DNA from: CAKSQL01 sp045606465
GTDB lineage: Bacteria > Bacillota > Clostridia > UBA1381
DNA: 26,588 nt
Assembly (NCBI GenBank): GCA_045606465.1
Contig: JAZURZ010000105.1
Coordinates: 1-26,588 of the forward strand
Direction of reading: 5' to 3'
The notes under the pieces are model-generated. The model had not been told where the DNA came from and ran no database searches. It saw only the letters and a program-made list of their open reading frames with translations. This document shows positions 6,456 to 14,499 of the stretch, piece after piece; the first letter of the stretch is position 1; each line of letters starts with the position of its first letter. Made by a program: the position numbers and the translations under genes.

Positions 6456-6600
6456 TAAAAAAAGTCCAGAACGCAAAAAGGCTTAAATTTTAGAAAAATC
6501 GAATCAAATGAGATTTTTCATCTAAATGAAACCATTTTACAAATAATAAATTGTCCTCATTGCATATGATTGTCGCCTTTTTGCGTTTTGGACTTTTTTA
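6456..6600. mobile_element. 143-bp long inverted repeat with flanking TA, MITE-like
   Basis: The left arm A(n)GTCCAGAACGCAAAAAGGC (6457-6482) and the right arm GCCTTTTTGCGTTTTGGACT(n) (6575-6599) are reverse complements apart from one base and one A in the terminal A-run. A TA dinucleotide lies at each end (6456-6457 and 6599-6600), as expected for insertion of an IS630/Tc1-mariner-type miniature element. About 92 bp lie between the arms, including an inner hairpin GAAAAATC/GATTTTTC at 6493-6519. No reading frame of note is inside. In plus-strand RNA the single difference becomes a G-U pair, so a stable structured RNA is the alternative reading. The rest of the gene-free stretch 6156-6642 shows nothing beyond this and the hairpins listed. 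Confidence 0.5.
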
Positions 6601-6642
6601 AATCCTCTTTTCTTTTGACTTTTTAAAAGAAACCCTTACCTT

Positions 6643-8661
6643 TTATCTTGTCAAATAATTATATATCATAACCAATGCCTCAGCACAGGTTATATTATTT
6701 TTAGGATATAAATATCCATCTGCACCGCTTACAATTTTAAAACCTTTTGCTATTGCACAATATCCTGTCTTGTCAGCTGAAATGTCAGCCTTGTCCTTAA
6801 AATCGCAAACATAAATTCCCTCAAGCTCGGCAACCTCACGAATTCCCATTGCACGCAAAAAATATCTTATTGCAAGTTCTCGGCTTATAGGCTCGGTTGA
6901 ATTTTTCTCCTCCTCGGATATAATATCATCATTCACCATACGTCGATATATATATTCCATATCGGTCTCTGCCACGCTGCCGCATACTCCGCCATATACA
7001 AGCTTTAAAAATTCTGCCTGAGTAATTTCTGCATCAGGTCTTAGCTTCTCTCCCTCTGTCCTTATTCCATATTCCAAAAGAAGCTTTGCTATTTTTTCCA
7101 CCCAATGTCCATCAATATCAGTGTAATTTTCTTTACTTTCTTCCTTTATTTCCTCACCGCTGTAATTTATGAACTTTCCACTGTTTGCATCTATTTTTAC
7201 ATCGTAATTGCTTTGCGTATTTACAAGCACATATTTTTTGTCTGCAATTATATACTTTAACTTTAGCGGATACTTTTCATACATAATTTTATGCGCCTCA
7301 TCAAGGCTTAAAATTCCTTGGAGAGATGGAAGCTTTGATATGTCCTTGTCCCATTCGCAATAAAAGCTTATAATTGCATTTTTCTCTTCGCTCCAGCTTG
7401 CAGAAATGGTATTATTTATATAGGGGATACCATTTACAAGTCTTGTATATGTTGCATTATTTCCTTCCTCGTTCGCCACAGAAGATTCAAATTTATCCTG
7501 GAAATATTTTTTTAAAAAATCTTCAGCTTTTTCCTTGTTTTCATCTTCTTTTTGGGCATTTATTCTGTCATAGCGATAAAAGCTTTCTATCTCTCCTGTG
7601 ACTGCGTCCATTGTCACACTTCCCGAAAATTCCTCATCGCTTATATTGATAATCGCCCTGTAACCATCTTCATCGTCAGGATATATATTCATTCTTATAT
7701 TCTCATAAGTGTTTTTCATGCCAAATTCCTCAATAGAGCAAAGAATTTGCAAAAGCTCGTCCTTGGTTTTGGTTTGACCAATTTTTTCAAGCTCCTCTTT
7801 TTCCTTTGGAGTAAGAGTTTGATTTGATGCTCCTCCTCCGACCGAGGTGCTCATTGCCATATCCTCAGTAAGCGCATATTTATATAACTCCTTTTGGTAT
7901 ATATCGTCCTCTTTTTGCTCATTTAAGGTGTCATTATTAAGATAGTAAACGCCATTTGTTACATATTCTAAAATATATTTGTCATCATAGGTTTTGCGAT
8001 ACTGAAGCTTCATAGGAAATTTGTTTGTCCAATTTTCCAAAGCCAGAGGATTTATTTGTGTTTTTTCTGCATAAGAAAATTCAGTGTCAAAATCCCATGA
8101 CGATGATATTCCTGTCACAAAAAACTCATCTCCAAGCTTCAAAATGCTTATGCTTACCAAGTTGTCCTTTACCTCTATTCCCTTATTTTTTCTCACATAA
8201 TCAAAGCTATATGAACTTCTGCTGTTAAGATTTAAGGTTTTAGAAAAAGGAACTAAAGTCGCACAGTCCTCAGGATTTGAAAATATTTCAGGCATTATTG
8301 CCTTTATATTTTCGTCAGCGTAGCTTATCATATCATCTATTTTAAAATTAACATCTATCTCCTTTTTGCTTTCTATATTATACCACTCATTATCATAACA
8401 ATGATAATTTCTTATTCTGCCTTGGGCATCTGAGCTTACAGATATATTCTTTTCCCCATTTTTGCTTGTCCAATTAAAGTGATAAAGGAATTTTCCCAAA
8501 TACTCTTCCTTTGATGACTCAAACTCCGAAAGCTCCTCAGGTATTAAAATTTTACTCTTGACAATAAGAAGTGCCGATTCCATTTCATTATCAATTGCCG
8601 CCAAAGCTCCGCCTGATGATAGTATCACCATCGCAAGAACTAAACTTAAAATTTTTTTCAT
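6643..8661 (-). CDS. Secreted YcdB/YcdC-repeat protein with C-terminal SLH domains
   Basis: This is a 672-residue exported protein. A signal peptide (MKKILSLVLAMVILSSGGALAA) is followed by two related regions, about 25-280 and 290-500. They have the alternating strands and the MDAVTGEIESF / KIDANSGKFINY signature of YcdB/YcdC repeats, a PepSY-like fold. Three S-layer homology segments follow from about 510 (YTDIDGHWVEKIAKLLLEYG), the middle one degenerate, ending at KNNITCAEALVMIYNYL. SLH domains bind secondary cell-wall polymers, so the protein is probably displayed at the cell surface. Its molecular task is unknown; PepSY-like modules suggest peptidase inhibition or sporulation-related roles, but that is inference. 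I took the ATG at 8659-8661, 9 nt after AAAGGA; an in-frame TTG three codons earlier is less likely. A weak promoter-like TTGAAA lies near 8754, without a convincing -10. Confidence 0.85.
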   Translation of the reverse strand: MKKILSLVLAMVILSSGGALAAIDNEMESALLIVKSKILIPEELSEFESSKEEYLGKFLYHFNWTSKNGEKNISVSSDAQGRIRNYHCYDNEWYNIESKKEIDVNFKIDDMISYADENIKAIMPEIFSNPEDCATLVPFSKTLNLNSRSSYSFDYVRKNKGIEVKDNLVSISILKLGDEFFVTGISSSWDFDTEFSYAEKTQINPLALENWTNKFPMKLQYRKTYDDKYILEYVTNGVYYLNNDTLNEQKEDDIYQKELYKYALTEDMAMSTSVGGGASNQTLTPKEKEELEKIGQTKTKDELLQILCSIEEFGMKNTYENIRMNIYPDDEDGYRAIINISDEEFSGSVTMDAVTGEIESFYRYDRINAQKEDENKEKAEDFLKKYFQDKFESSVANEEGNNATYTRLVNGIPYINNTISASWSEEKNAIISFYCEWDKDISKLPSLQGILSLDEAHKIMYEKYPLKLKYIIADKKYVLVNTQSNYDVKIDANSGKFINYSGEEIKEESKENYTDIDGHWVEKIAKLLLEYGIRTEGEKLRPDAEITQAEFLKLVYGGVCGSVAETDMEYIYRRMVNDDIISEEEKNSTEPISRELAIRYFLRAMGIREVAELEGIYVCDFKDKADISADKTGYCAIAKGFKIVSGADGYLYPKNNITCAEALVMIYNYLTR

Positions 8662-8764
8662 AAAGCCCAATCCTTTCCATATATGTTATTTATTCTCTTA
8701 GACGTTTTGAATTTTATTTTGTTCCACATTTTTTATAAATTTTTACTATGTTTTTCAAAAATTA

Positions 8765-8793
8765 TTGAAATTTCATTAATGATATTGTATAAT
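8765..8793 (+). promoter_or_regulatory. Sigma-A-type promoter of rmuC
   Basis: TTGAAA (8765-8770) and TATAAT (8788-8793) are separated by 17 nt. The predicted start near 8800 gives a leader of about 34 nt that carries GGAGG (8804-8808) and a run of six G at 8819-8824, the latter 9 nt before the ATG. Confidence 0.8.
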
Positions 8794-8833
8794 ATTTTTA
8801 CTTGGAGGTATAAATTTTGGGGGGTATAAAAAT

Positions 8834-10150
8834 ATGACTACAGTTATAAACATAGATGGTCTTAACTTTATTTTGTTGACAATACTTATAATCATCTCCG
8901 TTCTTTCCTTAATTTTGTCAAGAAAAAAACAAGGCAATATCACAAAAGAAGAATTTGAGCTTTTAAGAAAAAGCATAAATGAAACAACCCAGACCTCGGT
9001 TAAAAATCTGGGCGAGCTTTTGCTTGCAAATCAGAAAAATACCGATGAGATGCAAATTAAAAAAATCGGAGAAATGGATAAAAATCTCGCAAACAAGCAA
9101 GAGAAAATGACCCAGGCTCTTACAAATTCCCAAACTCAAATGGAGGCACGCCTTAAAAGCTTTGAAAGCTTAAATGAACAAAAGCTTGAAAATATGCGCT
9201 CCACTATGGAGAAAAGGCTTTCCTTAATTCAAGAGGATAATAATAAAAAGCTTGAGGATATGCGAAAGACAGTTGATGAAAAGCTTCAGAAAACTTTAGA
9301 GGATAAAATGAATCAGTCCTTTAAAATTGTGAGTGAGCGCCTTGAGCAGGTTTATAAAGGTCTTGGTGAAATGCAGACCCTTGCAAATGGCGTGGGAGAT
9401 TTGAAAAAGGTTTTATCAAATGTGAAAACACGCGGAATTTTAGGTGAAATTCAATTAGGTGCAATTCTTGAAGAAATTTTAACCCATGAGCAGTATGAAA
9501 AAAATGTTGCAACCATTCCCAATAGCAAAAATGTGGTGGAATATGCAATTAAAATGCCGGTTGACGATGGCGCTTTTGTTTTTCTTCCTATAGACTCAAA
9601 ATTCCCTGGCGATACATATGCGGCTTTGCAGGACGCTTATGATAGCGGTAGCAGTGAACTTGTAACCGAAGCAGTTGCAAAGCTTACCACCACCATAAAG
9701 GGTTGTGCTAAGGACATTCATGAAAAATATGTTGAAGTGCCTTACACCACCGAATTTGCAATTATGTTTCTTCCCTTTGAGGGGCTTTATGCCGAGGTGG
9801 TAAATCGCGGTCTTGTGGAAATTCTGCAGCGTGATTATAAAATAAATGTGGCAGGCCCAAGCACTATGGCGGCACTCCTTAATTCTTTGCAAATGGGCTT
9901 TAAGACCCTTGCAATTCAAAAGCGTTCACTTGAGGCATGGGAAATTTTAAGTGCAGTAAAATCAGAATTTGACAATTTTGCCAAGGTTCTTGAAAACACC
10001 CAGAATAGACTTAATCAAGCCAACAGCGAGCTTGATAAGCTGGTAGGCGTAAGAACAAGAGCAATACAAAGAAAACTTAAGAATGTGGAAAAGCTCGAAA
10101 ACCCTGCTGAGCTTGAAAAAATATTACCTTCGGAATATCCCGAAGAATAA
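8834..10150 (+). CDS. rmuC: DNA recombination protein RmuC
   Basis: This 438-residue protein has the RmuC layout. An N-terminal membrane anchor (FILLTILIIISVLSLILS, about 12-29) leads into a long charged coiled coil (about 35-185, with repeated ENMRSTMEKRL / EDMRKTVDEKL heptads) and then the RmuC domain. The domain shows the signature stretches VKTRGILGEIQLGAILEEIL, FLPIDSKFPGD, and IMFLPFEGLYAEV. The family has a PD-(D/E)XK-type nuclease fold. In E. coli RmuC limits inversions at short repeats, and its biochemical role is still loosely defined. A near-consensus promoter lies upstream, divergent from the YcdB/SLH gene. The metallophosphoesterase gene follows after 60 bp on the same strand without an obvious terminator or promoter between, so the two may share a transcript. 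Confidence 0.93.
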   Translation: MTTVINIDGLNFILLTILIIISVLSLILSRKKQGNITKEEFELLRKSINETTQTSVKNLGELLLANQKNTDEMQIKKIGEMDKNLANKQEKMTQALTNSQTQMEARLKSFESLNEQKLENMRSTMEKRLSLIQEDNNKKLEDMRKTVDEKLQKTLEDKMNQSFKIVSERLEQVYKGLGEMQTLANGVGDLKKVLSNVKTRGILGEIQLGAILEEILTHEQYEKNVATIPNSKNVVEYAIKMPVDDGAFVFLPIDSKFPGDTYAALQDAYDSGSSELVTEAVAKLTTTIKGCAKDIHEKYVEVPYTTEFAIMFLPFEGLYAEVVNRGLVEILQRDYKINVAGPSTMAALLNSLQMGFKTLAIQKRSLEAWEILSAVKSEFDNFAKVLENTQNRLNQANSELDKLVGVRTRAIQRKLKNVEKLENPAELEKILPSEYPEE

Positions 10151-10210
10151 CTAAAGGTTTTAACAAAAAAAATTAAAATAAAAAAACAAAAAAGAGTGAG
10201 AGGAAAATAA

Positions 10211-12391
10211 ATGAAGAAAAAACTAATTTCACTTGTATTAACATTTATTATGTCTTTAGGCTTTGTAAATGTTTTTGCGCAAAACTCCAACATCGACAAA
10301 GAAGTTATTAATCTTGTAACAACCTTTTATGGTGATGCAAAAACCACAAGAGCATTTGCGTGGTCAACAACATCAAATGAGTACTACAGAATGGCAATAA
10401 GATATGCTCCTGCTGATGTGGATTTTGACACAAACTACAAAGAGGTTCGTGCAAAAAATGCAGGAAATCCATTCAATGATAAAAACACTGGAATAAAATT
10501 TATAAAGACTAATTTTAAGGCAGATATTTCAGACCTTACGCCCGGAACAAAATATATTTATAAAATAGGCGATTTAAACGTTGATGTGTGGACAAAAGAA
10601 TATAGTTTTACAACCGAGGGCGAAAATGAAAACAACTTTTCATTTATAGCCGTAAATGACCCTCAGGGGACTGAGGAAAAACATTACAATTCTTTCAAAC
10701 AATTAATTGATGTTGCAATGAGTGATGAACCTGATTTAAAATTTATACTTTCTCTTGGAGATATGGTAATGCAAGGAAATGTCGAAGACCAATGGGAATG
10801 GCATTTCGACGCTATACGAAAGCATTGTACAAGCATACCCTATATGGCAATTTTAGGAAACCATGAAGTGTATGGAATAACGCCCTCTGGCGCTACAAAT
10901 TTTTCGTTTTCAGGAAGACTTTTTAGGTTATATTTTAATAACCCTAAAAATGGCGGAAAAGCTGCTATAGGAGAATTGTCGGAAGATGATGTAAATCAAG
11001 AATATTCAAAGAATCTTATTGCTAATATTGAAGAATCAATTTATTCGTTTGATTATGGAAATGCACACTTTGTGGTTTTAAATTCAGGTTCTAATCAGGA
11101 TCCTGCCGACTGTTTGAGACCTCTTTTGACTGCGCAAAAGGAATGGTTAAAAAATGATCTTAAAAATAGCAATGCGAAATGGAAAATTGTTATGTTGCAT
11201 CAAGGTCTTTATCCCGCAGATGAAAAAAATGAAATTGGTCAGCGCAAAATATTGGAAAGTCTTTTAGTTGATTGTAAGGTTGACCTTGTTCTTCATGGAC
11301 ATGACCATATAATGATGCGCACATATCCAATGAAGAATGGACAAATTGTAACAAAAGAAAATCCTGACGAAATAATAAAGGGAACAGGTATTATTCACTT
11401 AGAACCGGGACACGCAGGGGAAAAAAGAAATTACGACGAACTAAAAGCTCCCTCGTATACAAAAACCTTTATAAACTCAGGGCCTACGACATATTCCTTG
11501 TTTAATGTTTCAGATGGAAAACTTGAGGTTATAACAAAAGATGTCACAGGTCAGGTTATAGACAGCTTTAAGATTGTAGATGCAGGATATACAGAGTCTG
11601 CACAATATACAATAACACTTAAAACTGATTCTTCAAACAAGACCACAAGCGAAGTGGCTTCTGGGGAAGCTTTTAAAAAGCCCGAAGACCCAACAAAGGC
11701 AGGATATACTTTCGCTGGTTGGTATGCTGATGACAGATTTTTGTATCCTTACGATTTTGGCACACCTGTAACAAAAAATACAACACTTTATGCAAAGTGG
11801 GAAATAGGTGAATCTCCTGTCGTGGAAAAACCTTCCGAAGAAACTCCAACAGATGGAAATCCATTTGTTGACGTAAAGATGAGTAACTGGTACTATAATG
11901 CAGTAATGTTTGCTTATAACAACAATATCACAAGCGGCGTTTCAGAGAATATGTTTGCACCTTCCGATAAGGTTACAAGAGGACAGTTTATGACAATGCT
12001 CTGTCGTGCTTATGGAATTGATGCAAAAACAGGAGATAACTTTGCCGATGCAGGTGACACATGGTACACTGGCTATCTTGCAGCTGCAAAGCAGCTTGGT
12101 ATTTCAAATGGTGTAGGTGACAATATGTTTGCACCTGATAAAAATATTACAAGAGAAGAAATGGTTACATTAATTTATAACTATTTAAAAACCACTAAGG
12201 ACATAACTGCACCTGAAGGTAACACAAACTTTGCAGATGATGATTCAATCTCCACATGGGCAAAACCCGGCGTTATTTTCTCTTTTGAAAATGGCTATGT
12301 AAATGGTAAGCAAGACAATTGCTTTGCTCCTAAGGATTTGGCAACAAGAGCTGAACTTGTTCAGATATTCATGAACATTTTCTCAAAATAA
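10211..12391 (+). CDS. Secreted SLH-anchored metallophosphoesterase (purple acid phosphatase-like)
   Basis: This 726-residue surface protein starts with a signal peptide (MKKKLISLVLTFIMSLGFVN, likely cut after VFA near residue 23). A fibronectin-like N-terminal domain (about 33-130, ending DLTPGTKYIYKIGD) precedes a calcineurin-type phosphoesterase domain (about 142-400). Metal-binding motifs appear in order: DPQ near 149, GDMV near 183, GNHE near 216, LHQG near 328 and GHDH near 363. The first motif is D-x-Q rather than D-x-H, as in many PhoD/PAP-like relatives. Next come an InlB B-repeat (Listeria-Bacteroides type, about 460-540, with AGYTFAGWYADD and TTLYAKWE) and three SLH domains (about 552-726). 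A role in phosphate release from extracellular organic phosphates is plausible; the substrate is unknown. AGAGG lies before the ATG, and a strong terminator follows at 12411-12453. Confidence 0.9.
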   Translation: MKKKLISLVLTFIMSLGFVNVFAQNSNIDKEVINLVTTFYGDAKTTRAFAWSTTSNEYYRMAIRYAPADVDFDTNYKEVRAKNAGNPFNDKNTGIKFIKTNFKADISDLTPGTKYIYKIGDLNVDVWTKEYSFTTEGENENNFSFIAVNDPQGTEEKHYNSFKQLIDVAMSDEPDLKFILSLGDMVMQGNVEDQWEWHFDAIRKHCTSIPYMAILGNHEVYGITPSGATNFSFSGRLFRLYFNNPKNGGKAAIGELSEDDVNQEYSKNLIANIEESIYSFDYGNAHFVVLNSGSNQDPADCLRPLLTAQKEWLKNDLKNSNAKWKIVMLHQGLYPADEKNEIGQRKILESLLVDCKVDLVLHGHDHIMMRTYPMKNGQIVTKENPDEIIKGTGIIHLEPGHAGEKRNYDELKAPSYTKTFINSGPTTYSLFNVSDGKLEVITKDVTGQVIDSFKIVDAGYTESAQYTITLKTDSSNKTTSEVASGEAFKKPEDPTKAGYTFAGWYADDRFLYPYDFGTPVTKNTTLYAKWEIGESPVVEKPSEETPTDGNPFVDVKMSNWYYNAVMFAYNNNITSGVSENMFAPSDKVTRGQFMTMLCRAYGIDAKTGDNFADAGDTWYTGYLAAAKQLGISNGVGDNMFAPDKNITREEMVTLIYNYLKTTKDITAPEGNTNFADDDSISTWAKPGVIFSFENGYVNGKQDNCFAPKDLATRAELVQIFMNIFSK

Positions 12392-12410
12392 AAATTATTA
12401 TCTAAAAATT

Positions 12411-12453
12411 ATGCACCGCAAAGCAAAAAGCTTTGCGGTGCATTTCATTTTTT
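12411..12453 (+). terminator. Rho-independent terminator after the metallophosphoesterase gene
   Basis: ATGCACCGCAAAGC (12411-12424) pairs perfectly over 14 bp with GCTTTGCGGTGCAT (12430-12443) around an AAAAA loop. TTCATTTTTT follows. It lies between convergent genes and, being AT-flanked, may also help end the minus-strand transcript that finishes at 12504. Confidence 0.9.
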
Positions 12454-12503
12454 AACATTTTAATTGTTATGTTCAAATCTTATTAAAATAATTTAATTAA
12501 AAA

Positions 12504-13502
12504 TTATTTCATTGCCTCTTCAATAGCAACTGCAACTGCAACGGTCATACCAACCATGGGGTTGTTTCCGGCACCAATTAGTCCCATCATTTCAACGTGA
12601 GCGGGAACTGAAGATGAACCCGCGAACTGTGCGTCTGAGTGCATTCTTCCCATTGTGTCTGTCATGCCATAAGAAGCAGGACCTGCAGCCATGTTGTCAG
12701 GATGCAATGTACGACCTGTACCGCCGCCTGATGCAACTGAAAAATACTTCTTACCTTGTTCGATACATTCCTTTTTATATGTACCTGCAACAGGGTGCTG
12801 GAATCTTGTGGGGTTGGTTGAGTTACCTGTAATAGAAACGTCAACTCCCTCAAGGTGCATTATTGCAACGCCTTCACGAACATCGTCTGCTCCATAGCAA
12901 CGAACCTTTGCACGCTCGCCCTTTGAATAAGCAGTTTCCTTTACAACTGAAACCTTGCCTGTTGAGTAGTTAAACTCTGTCTGAACATATGTGAAGCCAT
13001 TAATTCTTGAAATAACCTGAGCGGCATCCTTGCCAAGACCATTTAATATAACCTTCAAATCTTCTTTTCTTGCCTTATTTGCACTTCTTGCAAGACCAAT
13101 AGCGCCCTCTGCTGCTGCAAAGGATTCATGACCTGCCAAGAATGCAAAACACTTTGTTTCATCTCTTAAGAGCATTGCTCCGAGATTACCATGTCCGATA
13201 CCAACCTTTCTGTCGTCTGCAACCGAACCAGGAATGCAGAAAGACTGCAAGCCAAGACCGATTTTTTCAGCAGCGTCAGCAGCTTTTGTAACGCCATCCT
13301 TAATTGCTATAGCGGCACCTACAATGTATGCCCAGCAAGCGTTTTCAAAACATATAGGCTGAATACCCTTAACCATGTTATATACATCTATGCCCTTATC
13401 ATCACAGATTTTCTTTGCCTCTTCAATAGATGAAATGCCATGACGTGCAAGCTCTGCGTTGATTTGGTCTATTCTTCTTTCATAACTTTCGAATAATGCC
13501 AT
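12504..13502 (-). CDS. GGGtGRT family protein (function unknown)
   Basis: This 332-residue soluble protein carries the defining motif GGGTGRT at 259-265, followed by LHPDNMAAGPAS. It matches the GGGtGRT family of anaerobic bacteria along its full length, including FAFLAGHESFAAAEGAIGLA, STNPTRFQHPVAG, and the C-terminal AHVEMMGLIGAGNNPMVGM. Cysteines are at C33, C51, C56, C89, C118, C202 and C246, and conserved-looking histidines near 104, 125 and 267 could bind metal, but no known catalytic motif is evident. No function is established. It lies 29 bp after an Fe-S scaffold homologue and very likely shares its promoter. This pairing suggests a role linked to Fe-S clusters or a metal-dependent step, which is inference. 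AAGGAGG upstream supports the start. Many codons are the usual A/T-rich ones of the window, with no sign of transfer. Confidence 0.9.
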   Translation of the reverse strand: MALFESYERRIDQINAELARHGISSIEEAKKICDDKGIDVYNMVKGIQPICFENACWAYIVGAAIAIKDGVTKAADAAEKIGLGLQSFCIPGSVADDRKVGIGHGNLGAMLLRDETKCFAFLAGHESFAAAEGAIGLARSANKARKEDLKVILNGLGKDAAQVISRINGFTYVQTEFNYSTGKVSVVKETAYSKGERAKVRCYGADDVREGVAIMHLEGVDVSITGNSTNPTRFQHPVAGTYKKECIEQGKKYFSVASGGGTGRTLHPDNMAAGPASYGMTDTMGRMHSDAQFAGSSSVPAHVEMMGLIGAGNNPMVGMTVAVAVAIEEAMK

Positions 13503-13531
13503 TTTAAATTACCTCCTTGTTTTAATGATGA

Positions 13532-14224
13532 TTATTCATGACGTGGGTCAATAAGCTTAACCGCATCGTCAACTCTTCCGTACTGACCGCTTGCCTTTTC
13601 TAAAGCCTCATTTGCATCTGTGCCTTTAGCGATCATTTCCATCATTTTGCCGAGGTGAACGAACTTATAGCCGATAATCTGGTCATTTTCGTCAATGGCA
13701 ATTTTTGTAATATATCCTTCTGCAAGCTCTAAGTATCTTGGTCCCTTTTCCAAAGTTGCATATGTAGTACCAACCTGTGAACGCAAGCCCTTACCCAAAT
13801 CCTCAAGACCTGCACCTATTGGCAAGCCATCCTCTGAAAATGCTGTCTGTGTACGACCATATACAATTTGCAAGAACAACTCTCTCATAGCAGTATTGAT
13901 AGCATCGCACACAAGGTCTGAATTTAATGCCTCAAGAATTGTTTTTCCTACAAGAATTTCAGAAGCCATAGCTGCTGAATGAGTCATTCCTGAGCAACCA
14001 ACAGTTTCAACAAGAGCCTCTTGAATTACTCCCTCTTTGACATTCAATGTCAGCTTACATGTACCCTGCTGAGGTGCACACCAGCCTATGCCATGTGTAA
14101 GACCTGAAATGTCTTTAATTTCTTTTGCCTTGGTCCATCTTCCCTCCTGAGGGATTGGTGCAGGGCCGTGATTTACTCCCTTAGCGAGAGGACACATTGA
14201 TTCTACTTCGCTTGAATACTTCAT
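13532..14224 (-). CDS. NifU/IscU-like iron-sulfur cluster scaffold homologue
   Basis: This 230-residue protein contains a NifU_N/IscU-like core. A GWCAPQQGTCKLTLNVKEG strand region leads to VGCSGMTHSAAMASEILVGKT, which resembles the second cysteine loop of IscU-type scaffolds (GCxxxxAS). Cysteines C49, C56, C77 and C106 could provide ligands, and C11 lies in a distinct N-terminal MCPLAKG segment. It is longer than IscU (about 130 residues), with an extra C-terminal half (KIAIDENDQIIGYKFVHLGK) of unknown role. It is commonly annotated as an iron-sulfur cluster assembly scaffold; no cysteine desulfurase is nearby, so a general Fe-S assembly role is not shown by context. AAAGGAG 9 nt before the ATG fixes the start. 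It is the first gene of a two-gene operon with the GGGtGRT protein and has a near-consensus promoter. Confidence 0.83.
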   Translation of the reverse strand: MKYSSEVESMCPLAKGVNHGPAPIPQEGRWTKAKEIKDISGLTHGIGWCAPQQGTCKLTLNVKEGVIQEALVETVGCSGMTHSAAMASEILVGKTILEALNSDLVCDAINTAMRELFLQIVYGRTQTAFSEDGLPIGAGLEDLGKGLRSQVGTTYATLEKGPRYLELAEGYITKIAIDENDQIIGYKFVHLGKMMEMIAKGTDANEALEKASGQYGRVDDAVKLIDPRHE

Positions 14225-14281
14225 GTTATTTTACTCCTTTCAGATATTTGACGCATTAGTTCTAAAATATCATACTCATAT

Positions 14282-14310
14282 ATTATATCAGTTTTTTTTC
14301 TCTTTTGCAA
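14282..14310 (-). promoter_or_regulatory. Sigma-A-type promoter of the scaffold/GGGtGRT operon
   Basis: On the minus strand TTGCAA (14305-14310) and TATAAT (14282-14287) are 17 nt apart. The predicted start near 14275 leaves a leader of about 50 nt. A short palindrome GGTTTTTTAAAAACC lies just upstream at 14359-14373. Confidence 0.78.
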
Positions 14311-14422
14311 TACTCTAAATAACAAAAAAACCCTTTAATCGATTATTTTTTTTTGTATGGTTTTTTAAAAACCAAACATTTTTATATTAATTGCTTTAAG
14401 AATATATTTATAAAAAAATTAT

Positions 14423-14466
14423 GAGCCGACCTTTTAAAATTCTGTCTTTTTTTAAAAGGTCAGCTC
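14423..14466 (-). terminator. Rho-independent terminator after prs
   Basis: On the minus strand GAGCTGACCTTTTAAAA pairs with TTTTAAAAGGTCGGCTC over about 17 bp with one G-U-type position. ATAATTTTTTT follows. It lies 34 nt after the prs stop. Confidence 0.85.
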
Positions 14467-14499
14467 AAATTATTTACTTAAAAACCTATCATATTCAAA

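Noticed and set aside
8662..8670. TTG start three codons upstream for the YcdB/SLH protein
   Set aside because: The ATG at 8659-8661 is 9 nt after AAAGGA and begins a standard signal peptide; the TTG directly follows the ribosome binding site.
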